NCBI GenBank assembly: GCA_019420545.1
Contig: JAHZGZ010000155.1
Span: 8,853-23,124 of the forward strand
From: Bacteroidales bacterium
GTDB taxonomy: Bacteria > Bacteroidota > Bacteroidia > Bacteroidales > Muribaculaceae
DNA: 14,272 nucleotides
Reading direction: 5' to 3'
The position numbers and the translations under genes were made by a program. Positions 6,702 through 12,443 of the stretch are shown piece by piece (position 1 is the first letter of the stretch; each line of letters begins with the position of its first letter). A model generated the notes under the pieces. That model had not been told where the DNA came from. It saw nothing but the letters and a program-made list of their open reading frames with translations, and ran no database searches.

Positions 6702-8657
6702 ATGGAAAAATTTTACACTCTGCTATTTGCTTTTTTGGCAATATCTGTCTGCCAAGCTGAGGTCATTACACAAAAACCGTCAGGCGACCTGAAGTATTAT
6801 CAGCGTACGTCGGGCCTGACCTATAAGAATGATGGCTCACAATTGCATCTCCAGAACCAGTCCGGTTTTACAGAAATAGTCTATTCTACCGACGGTACAA
6901 AAGCCTGGATCAAGAATCCAATTAATGGTTTCTTTCCAGAAGACGGTAATGATGCCGCCTGGATCGAAGGTGAACTCAGCGGTGACGGCAAGACCATCAC
7001 TGTAGCCCTTGGGCAACAGGTTTTTTACGACGAAAACCAGGGCGACCATCTGATTCTTGCACTTGTGGATAAGGATAAGACGTCACATGACACCAATTTC
7101 CTTTATAACACATTAGAAGTCCAGGTAAAATATACTATTGACGGCGACAAGGTTTCGCTGAATGGCACTACAAAAGAAAGATTACTTGGACTTGTCTGGA
7201 GCAAAGACAAGTCCTGGAGCGGTTTTGGTGACTATGAGACCGTATACACCGAATATGAACTTCCGCAAACCGTGACTCCGCCTGTTTCGATGACAACGAA
7301 GTCTTATAATCTTTCGTCGATTGAATACATGAACGAAACCGACGCGGTATTTTCAACCGTTGTCAATGTTGGGTTTGACGGAAGCGATGTATATATCCAG
7401 GGCCTGGACAAATTCATTCCGAACGCCTGGATTAAAGGTCAGCTTGAAGGTTCAACAGTTACATTCCCTATCCAGTATATGGGCACCGATCCCGCACAGC
7501 GCCGCCACTTCCTCGTAGGATGGAAAGGCGGGGCAGTAGGTGAAGTCATATTCAATTATTATAAAGATGACGACGCTTTTGAATCAGTCAGCCCGGTAGC
7601 AATCAATTCGAACCCGACGATGCATAATTACTATGCATATTACCGTAGCATTTTTATTGGAGATCGTCCGCAGTTGCTCGAACTGCCGGAGGGATTAAAA
7701 ACCTCCCGCATGGTTATGACCGGGAAAATGGATGATACCGGACTTACCTATCGAGATTTTACCCGTACGATAGACATCGCGGTCGACGGAGATCAGGTAT
7801 ATTTCCGTGGTCTTAGTTTCGATATGCCCGACTCATGGGCCGTGGGCACACTCAAAGATGGTGAGGTAACTATTGCCGCAGGCCAGTATATGGGTTTCGG
7901 TGATCTCTCATCGGTTTATCTCCATGGCATGAATGTGACAATGAGCGAATGGCAGGACATAGTCTTTGAATTTAATGCTGATGAAAACTCCTATACCTCA
8001 AAGTGCATTATGATTGAGGCCTCGGCACGCCATCCGCGCACATATCTATGGCGCTATCAGCAGGGACTGAAGATATATTACGATGCGAATGCACCTACAG
8101 GAGCCGATCCGGATGACCTTGAGGCGGTAGAATACAAATTTGAAGGTGAATGCTTTTCCAATACCACCCTGCTCCCCGGTGGTAAATTCAGCACTAAAGT
8201 AAGTGTGGCGCGTGACGGAAATCTGGTATACATCAAAGGCCTTTCTCCGGAACTGCCCAACGCATGGGTCAAGGGCGAGCTGCTCAATGATAAAGTGAAT
8301 TTCACTTGTCCGCAGGCTCTTGGCAATGACGGCAAGCAGGATCTTTACTTCAGCGGTGTAGACCTCGACTCCTGGAAATTACAGGACTTCCGGATGAGCT
8401 ATGACCCGGCAACCGAATCATATACGACCGATGGTCTGGCATTGATAAATAAAAACACTACCTCTCCGAGCTATACCGTATGGTATTATGCCGGCTGTAA
8501 ACTGACAAAAAATTCTTCAGGTATCGACGGCATCACGATTGAACCTGCGAATGATCGGGTGACGATTTACAATCTCCAGGGTATGCCCGTCAGCGGCGAG
8601 CTTAGAAGCGGACAGATATACATCGTCAACGGCAAGAAAATGCTTTATAGAAGATAA
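6702..8657 (+). CDS. Secreted four-domain repeat protein of unknown function
   Basis: This encodes 651 residues. Residues 1-19 are a signal peptide (MEKFYTLLFAFLAISVCQA). Four related domains follow, with cores at about 64-92, 227-248, 362-384 and 505-527. Domains 2-4 share DG-x-x-VY-[IF]-x-GL-x-x-x-[IM L]P-[ND]-[AS]-W-x-x-G-x-L. The next strand then carries Q-[YA]-[ML]-G, then a -F-x-Y-x-x-D-turn and a closing aromatic strand. Domain 1 keeps the D-AW-x-x-GEL part but has an insertion. A linker (604-614) leads to a tail, VTIYNLQGMPV to IYIVNGKKMLYR (620-650), of the kind found at the C-termini of many Bacteroidales secreted proteins and possibly involved in surface sorting. No catalytic motif is seen; adhesion or glycan binding is a guess. 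It is more A+T-rich than its neighbours: 28 G/C in 60 bases at 7261-7320 against 39 in 60 at 4321-4380. This suggests a separate origin. Confidence 0.85.
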   Translation: MEKFYTLLFAFLAISVCQAEVITQKPSGDLKYYQRTSGLTYKNDGSQLHLQNQSGFTEIVYSTDGTKAWIKNPINGFFPEDGNDAAWIEGELSGDGKTITVALGQQVFYDENQGDHLILALVDKDKTSHDTNFLYNTLEVQVKYTIDGDKVSLNGTTKERLLGLVWSKDKSWSGFGDYETVYTEYELPQTVTPPVSMTTKSYNLSSIEYMNETDAVFSTVVNVGFDGSDVYIQGLDKFIPNAWIKGQLEGSTVTFPIQYMGTDPAQRRHFLVGWKGGAVGEVIFNYYKDDDAFESVSPVAINSNPTMHNYYAYYRSIFIGDRPQLLELPEGLKTSRMVMTGKMDDTGLTYRDFTRTIDIAVDGDQVYFRGLSFDMPDSWAVGTLKDGEVTIAAGQYMGFGDLSSVYLHGMNVTMSEWQDIVFEFNADENSYTSKCIMIEASARHPRTYLWRYQQGLKIYYDANAPTGADPDDLEAVEYKFEGECFSNTTLLPGGKFSTKVSVARDGNLVYIKGLSPELPNAWVKGELLNDKVNFTCPQALGNDGKQDLYFSGVDLDSWKLQDFRMSYDPATESYTTDGLALINKNTTSPSYTVWYYAGCKLTKNSSGIDGITIEPANDRVTIYNLQGMPVSGELRSGQIYIVNGKKMLYRR

Positions 8658-8700
8658 TCAGACAATCAATTACAGGTGGGACAAAAATTGTCTCAGACAT

Positions 8701-8740
8701 AAAATAGGCTGCGCTTCAATTGTGAACTGCAGCCTATTTT
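8701..8740. terminator. Bidirectional terminator between convergent genes
   Basis: A perfect 12-base inverted repeat, AAAATAGGCTGC (8701-8712) and GCAGCCTATTTT (8729-8740), surrounds 16 bases. Inside it, TTCA/TGAA can pair around ATTG, giving a longer stem with a small internal loop. A/T runs flank both sides, so it works for either strand. It lies 43 bases after the plus-strand stop and 77 bases after the minus-strand stop. A weaker AGACAAT/ATTGTCT stem (8660-8666 with 8687-8693) sits just upstream. Confidence 0.85.
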
Positions 8741-8817
8741 GTAAGATGTTGCAAATAATGATATATACGGTTTCGTGGGAGTTTGTTTTCTATCCGCTCC
8801 CGAGGAAGGTAGGGGGA

Positions 8818-10491
8818 TCAGTAGTGGAAGGAGGAACCGCCAAGGAATTCGCGGAGGAGAGAGATGGAGGGGATTGTCTTGTCGGTTAGCGGGGTGAAGT
8901 AGCCGAGCAGGGTGCGCAGGCGGTAGGCTTCGGCATACTCGGGTATGTCGCGGGGCACGCCGCGCAGCAGTTCCTCGGCATATTCTTTGATGACGCTCAG
9001 CTCGAAGATGAGCGATGAGTTGAACATTGCGTCGGCATTTTCCTGATAGGGATAGATCCACTTGTCTTCCCCGCGGCGCACGCTCGGCCAGCGGCGTATG
9101 GTGTCGGTAGCGCTTACTCCGCGGTAACGGCTGTCGCGCACCATGCGCCTGAGCAGACGGTTGTCGGAGGTGGGTACCCAGTTGTGGTCGTCGATCGAGA
9201 GGGTGGTGAGGGCCGATACGTAGATCATGAATTTCATGCGTGCCTCGACCTCCTTTGTCAGCTCGGGATTGAGGCCGTGTATACCCTCGATGAGGAGCAC
9301 GCTGTGGTCGGTGAGCTTGAGGGTGTTGCCTTTGTAGACGCGTCGTCCCATCTCGAAATTGTAGGTGGGGAGCTTTATCTCCTCTCCGGCAAGCAGAGCG
9401 TTGAGGTCGGCGTTGAACTGCTTGAGGTCGAGTGCGTAGAGCGATTCGTAGTCGTAGTCGCCGTCGGGCTCGCGCGGGGTGTCCTCGCGGTTGACAAAGT
9501 AGTCGTCGAGCGAGATCATCTTTGGCTCAAGGAGGTTGGTCATCAGCTGGATGGCCAGTCGCTTGGTGAATGTGGTCTTGCCCGACGAGGATGGCCCGGC
9601 GATGAGCACTACGCGCGCACCTCCCTCGTTGTAACGCCGCAGGATTTCGTCGGATATGCGGCCTATCTTCTTGTCGTGGAGGGCTTCGGCGACGTTGATG
9701 AGCATTGGTGCCTCCTTATGGGCGATGGCGCTGTTGAGCTCGCCTACGTTTGACACTCCGATGACGCGGTTGAAGGCAAGATAGTCGGTGAATGCATGGT
9801 ACATCTTTTCCTGCATGATCGGCGACTCGGCGGCGGTGGGATCGTCCTTGGCCATTCCCATCAGGAGGAATCCCTCCTTGAAAAGCTGAAGGTCGAACAC
9901 CGCGCACATGTCAGTCGACGGGGCGAGATTGCCGTAATAGCTGTCGCACACGCCGTCGAGGCGGTAATACACGGTATAGAGATCGTGCAGGCTTTCGAGG
10001 AGCTTTACCTTGTCGTCGAGACCCTGCTCACGGAATATCTTTATGACGTCGGATGTCAGACGTTCCTTGCGCTCGAAAGGGAGCGCGCGCCTGACGAGGT
10101 CGCGCATGTAGTCGCGCAGCGAGTCGACCACCTCACGGGAGATCTCCACGCCTGCGCCGGTCACCCGGCAGTAGTAGCCGCGGCCGATGGAGTGTTCGAT
10201 CACCAGGCGTGCGCCTGGATAGAGGGCTACCACGGCGCGGTAGAGCATCATGCATAGCGAGCGGATGTATACGCGATGGCCCGAGGGGCTTTGTGCGGTG
10301 AGGAATTCCACCTGTTTAGGGGCGAAGAGCGGGAAAGAGAGATCCTCGGTCTTGTTGTTGACATGGGCGCAGATGGGGCGCTCGGGTATGCGGTGGGCGA
10401 GTGTGCGGTATATGTCCATGAGTGTCTGGCCACCCTGGAAATCAACATATTCGCCTATGTTTTTGCAGTATATTCTTAATGTGGAACTCAT
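8818..10491 (-). CDS. Nucleoside (uridine-type) kinase with TGS and ThrRS-like N-terminal domains
   Basis: This encodes 557 residues, starting at ATG 10491. An in-frame ATG 60 bases upstream is rejected because it only adds a basic, leader-encoded stretch ahead of a standard TGS start. Residues about 4-65 are a TGS domain. Residues 70-190 resemble the threonyl-tRNA synthetase second additional domain (HSIGRGYYCRV, 100-110). The kinase domain begins at about 290 with the Walker A loop GPSSSGKT (299-306). It is followed by MISLDDYFVNRED (325-337), the acidic substrate/metal region, and LLIEGIHGLNPE (399-410), a Walker B-like strand. These match the uridine kinase/phosphoribulokinase superfamily. 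The expected reaction is NTP-dependent phosphorylation of a nucleoside in the cytoplasm (pyrimidine salvage); the exact substrate is not certain. The fused TGS-kinase form is widespread in Bacteroidetes and clostridia, and the length is normal. It is convergent with the four-domain protein. Confidence 0.88.
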   Translation of the reverse strand: MSSTLRIYCKNIGEYVDFQGGQTLMDIYRTLAHRIPERPICAHVNNKTEDLSFPLFAPKQVEFLTAQSPSGHRVYIRSLCMMLYRAVVALYPGARLVIEHSIGRGYYCRVTGAGVEISREVVDSLRDYMRDLVRRALPFERKERLTSDVIKIFREQGLDDKVKLLESLHDLYTVYYRLDGVCDSYYGNLAPSTDMCAVFDLQLFKEGFLLMGMAKDDPTAAESPIMQEKMYHAFTDYLAFNRVIGVSNVGELNSAIAHKEAPMLINVAEALHDKKIGRISDEILRRYNEGGARVVLIAGPSSSGKTTFTKRLAIQLMTNLLEPKMISLDDYFVNREDTPREPDGDYDYESLYALDLKQFNADLNALLAGEEIKLPTYNFEMGRRVYKGNTLKLTDHSVLLIEGIHGLNPELTKEVEARMKFMIYVSALTTLSIDDHNWVPTSDNRLLRRMVRDSRYRGVSATDTIRRWPSVRRGEDKWIYPYQENADAMFNSSLIFELSVIKEYAEELLRGVPRDIPEYAEAYRLRTLLGYFTPLTDKTIPSISLLREFLGGSSFHY

Positions 10492-10519
10492 AATAAATAT
10501 GTGATGAAACGTTTTCCTT

Positions 10520-10548
10520 AAAGTTACAAACTTTTTCGGAGAAAAGTT
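10520..10548 (-). promoter_or_regulatory. Alternative hairpins in the leader of the nucleoside kinase gene
   Basis: AACTTTT at 10529-10535 can pair with AAAAGTT at 10542-10548 (6-base loop). Its first six bases can instead pair with AAAGTT at 10520-10525 (3-base loop). The two hairpins share one arm and are mutually exclusive. They lie about 30-57 bases before the start at 10491. A further CGCGAA/TTCGCG inverted repeat is at 10565-10578. A regulatory role is inference only; no clear promoter was found. Confidence 0.3.
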
Positions 10549-10614
10549 CATTTTCGGTGTTTTTCGCGAATTTTCGCGCTGATGCGCTCACACAAAAGGG
10601 AGAATGGCACAGGA

Positions 10615-10646
10615 GCAGCGGCGAGCTCGCCGCTGAACAGGACAGG
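10615..10646. repeat. Palindromic repeat element, copy 1
   Basis: Positions 10616-10635 are a perfect 20-base palindrome (CAGCGGCGAGCTCGCCGCTG), followed by GAACAG-G-ACAGGG without its first G. The whole 32-base unit recurs at 12354-12385 with two differences. It lies about 80 bases past the stop of the minus-strand gene at 10726-12177. There is no T-run, so it is not a classical intrinsic terminator. It could protect the 3' end of the mRNA or be a REP-like dispersed element. Confidence 0.75.
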
Positions 10647-10725
10647 GGAATAGGGGGAGGAGAAGGTGGAAAGATAGTAAAAGAGGGGAATAGGAAAAGC
10701 GCGAGGTAGAACCGGCGGAGAGGGG
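10647..10725 (-). other. Pyrimidine-rich, G-poor 3' region of the TonB-plug-family gene
   Basis: In mRNA sense, the segment from the stop codon to the palindrome is dominated by C and T with very few G, most strongly over 10647-10705. C-rich, G-poor unstructured RNA is the known preference of Rho, so a Rho-dependent terminator is plausible but inferred. The gene at 12444-14252 has the same arrangement. Confidence 0.4.
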
Positions 10726-12177
10726 TCAGCGCGGGGAAGAGATGATGGAGCCGGAGGGGGTGAGGCCTTCGAGAGTGACGGAGACGTCGGCGGGGGAAAC
10801 CGAAGGTGGGAGGGGGATAGTAAGGGGCTCGGAGAGGTTGACCACGGGGAGCCAGAGGATGGTTGCGCCGCGCGGGTCGGGATTGTCGGCGCTGAAAAAA
10901 GTCGGGGGCACGTAGAATTCACGCGGCTCCTGGAATCCGAGAGGCATGATGGCGCCGAGGGTAGATGAGAGTGTGCGCGGCATGTCGGTGCGCATGATGG
11001 CATCGGGATCTTTCGACATGGTTATGTGGAGCACACCTCCGGGGTTGCGGCTGAAGATAGTGGCACGCTGCGGAGGTATGTATGCTATTGATTCGATAGC
11101 GGGGAAGGGGTATCGCTGCTCGAGATCGGAGAGGGTGAGCTCTTCCGTGCCGACGCCTTCGAGCCATGCGTTCTCAAGATCTTCGGAGGTGGATTCGACA
11201 TTTACCTCGGTGGCCACATTATAAAAATCGGGCGACTTGCCGATGAGGCGTTCGTTGATCCATATCTCGATAGGATCCTGACGGTAGAGGTAACTCTCGT
11301 TGATGACGGTCACCTCGGGGATGAAGCGGAGAGCATCGGCATATGTGCGTATGTCCTTGCGGTCGCCGGGAGCGATTATGCGCGACGAGAGCATGTCGAG
11401 AAAGTTTTTCGGCTTTACTTTCTTGAATTCAGTTACGGTGATTTCCCCGAGGGTGACGAACATACCCTGCGGGGACATGTGCACGCGGCTCGGGGCCACA
11501 TTCTGGATGGTGTCGGAAGATTGAGCCGCGGGGCCGGGTTGCGGGAGGGCGGCTATGGATGGGAAATCATCGGCTGAGACGGTGAAGTTTTTGACGCGGC
11601 TGCCTTTGGCGTTGCGGGCGGCTATTACGAATACGGTGCTGTCGGGCCATTCGAGATCGCTGACGGTGAAGCGTCCTTCATAGTCGGTAGCGGCCGTCTC
11701 GCCGAACAGTGAGCCGGGTACCATGATGCTGGCGATGGCGCCGGAGAGCGGTTTGTCGCCCCCGGTTGTGATGACTGCCGAGAGCGCAGGGTCGCGCTCG
11801 ACATAATAGGCGAGTGAGTTGGTGATATTGCCTGCGATGACGGCGGGGATGTCGTAGCGTGTCCAGCCCTGGGTGAGCATCAGGGCGTCGGCGGCGGGAG
11901 CTGCTACAGCCGGATCGGCGCGCAGATACCATGCGGCATCCTCGACGTGGCCGCGCAGGTCGCTCTGAAGGAGCAGCTGTGACGCGATGGTGGTGGCTGA
12001 ATCGGGAGAGGTGATGCGCCGGTCGGTGAGTGAAATAGCGACATCGGCACCACCCTCTACGGCCGGGATGGTGATAGAGCGGGCGGTAGTGTCGGTTTCG
12101 ATAACAGGGGCGATAGGGCTTGCGAGAGCAAAGGGGGCTATGGCCGCAAGGATGGGAATGAGGACTGCTATTCTCAT
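10726..12177 (-). CDS. Secreted CarboxypepD_reg/TonB-plug family protein, N-terminally shortened
   Basis: This encodes 483 residues from ATG 12177, chosen because a signal peptide starts there (residues 1-19, MRIAVLIPILAAIAPFALA). The frame runs upstream to 12342 only through repeat-derived Ser/Leu/Lys sequence. Residues about 33-128 match the region that normally follows the macroglobulin-like domains in the family (VAISLTDRR, SDLRGHVEDAAWYL, ALMLTQGWTRYD). Residues 130-205 are a carboxypeptidase-regulatory-like beta-sandwich (KPLSGAIASIMVP, TDYEGRFTVSDLEWPDS). Residues 244-390 resemble a TonB plug domain (LGEITVTEF, YADALRFIPEV, GGVLHITMS). Residues 410-483 match the usual C-terminal sandwich. 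Related Bacteroidales proteins, as I remember them, are about 800-950 residues with two or more MG domains in front; these are missing here. There is no outer-membrane barrel, so it is not a transporter. It probably acts in the periplasm or at the outer membrane; function is unknown. Confidence 0.75.
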   Translation of the reverse strand: MRIAVLIPILAAIAPFALASPIAPVIETDTTARSITIPAVEGGADVAISLTDRRITSPDSATTIASQLLLQSDLRGHVEDAAWYLRADPAVAAPAADALMLTQGWTRYDIPAVIAGNITNSLAYYVERDPALSAVITTGGDKPLSGAIASIMVPGSLFGETAATDYEGRFTVSDLEWPDSTVFVIAARNAKGSRVKNFTVSADDFPSIAALPQPGPAAQSSDTIQNVAPSRVHMSPQGMFVTLGEITVTEFKKVKPKNFLDMLSSRIIAPGDRKDIRTYADALRFIPEVTVINESYLYRQDPIEIWINERLIGKSPDFYNVATEVNVESTSEDLENAWLEGVGTEELTLSDLEQRYPFPAIESIAYIPPQRATIFSRNPGGVLHITMSKDPDAIMRTDMPRTLSSTLGAIMPLGFQEPREFYVPPTFFSADNPDPRGATILWLPVVNLSEPLTIPLPPSVSPADVSVTLEGLTPSGSIISSPR

Positions 12178-12258
12178 GGGGGAAGGTTGCTTTATTGAAG
12201 CTCCGGAGCGGGGACAAATTTGAGCGCTCATGCAGCTCAAAATGCTACGCGGGAAGGA

Positions 12259-12326
12259 GACTTTGGGGAGAGGGACTTTAGGGGAGAGAGACTTTAGGGT
12301 CGTTAAGGACTTTAGGGACCTTAGGG
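12259..12326. repeat. Cluster of five GACTTTAGGG direct repeats
   Basis: Copies of a 10-base unit start at 12259 (GACTTTGGGG), 12274, 12290, 12308 (all GACTTTAGGG) and 12317 (GACCTTAGGG). The first three are joined by GAGAG-like spacers. Spacing is uneven (15, 16, 18 and 9 bases). The cluster lies 82-149 bases upstream of the start of the minus-strand TonB-plug-family gene, in its leader or promoter region. In mRNA sense the unit is CCCTAAAGTC. Its role is unknown; it could be a protein-binding array or decaying repeat DNA. Confidence 0.7.
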
Positions 12327-12353
12327 AGGGAAGGAGGGGCAAGTGGCTTGGGG

Positions 12354-12385
12354 GCAGCGGCGAACTCGCCGCTGAACAGCACAGG
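12354..12385. repeat. Palindromic repeat element, copy 2
   Basis: This is the second copy of the 32-base unit at 10615-10646. The inverted repeat at 12355-12374 has 9-base arms around AC (CAGCGGCGA-AC-TCGCCGCTG) and is followed by GAACAGCACAGGG. It lies about 58-90 bases past the stop of the minus-strand phosphoglycerol transferase gene, matching the placement of copy 1. No T-run follows. Confidence 0.75.
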
Positions 12386-12443
12386 GAGAGGGGGAAGCCG
12401 GAAGAGAGGATAGAGGGGAGGGAAGAGAGAAGGGGGCGGGGCT
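12386..12443 (-). other. Pyrimidine-rich, G-poor 3' region of the phosphoglycerol transferase gene
   Basis: In mRNA sense, this stretch between the stop codon and palindrome copy 2 is nearly all C and T. It mirrors the segment after the gene at 10726-12177, so the two 3' ends share an architecture of stop, pyrimidine tract, palindrome. Rho-dependent termination is a possible reading. Confidence 0.4.

Noticed and set aside
10492..10551. N-terminal extension of the nucleoside kinase to 10551
   Set aside because: The added residues come from an A/T-rich leader with hairpins, and the TGS domain normally begins close to the Met at 10491.
12240..12330. GACTTTAGGG cluster as a CRISPR array
   Set aside because: The units are only 10 bases with uneven 9-18 base periods and no spacers of CRISPR length; no cas gene is present.
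12178..12342. N-terminal extension of the TonB-plug-family protein to 12342
   Set aside because: The extra 55 residues are translated repeat units (Ser-Leu-Lys-rich) and would mask the signal peptide that begins at 12177.
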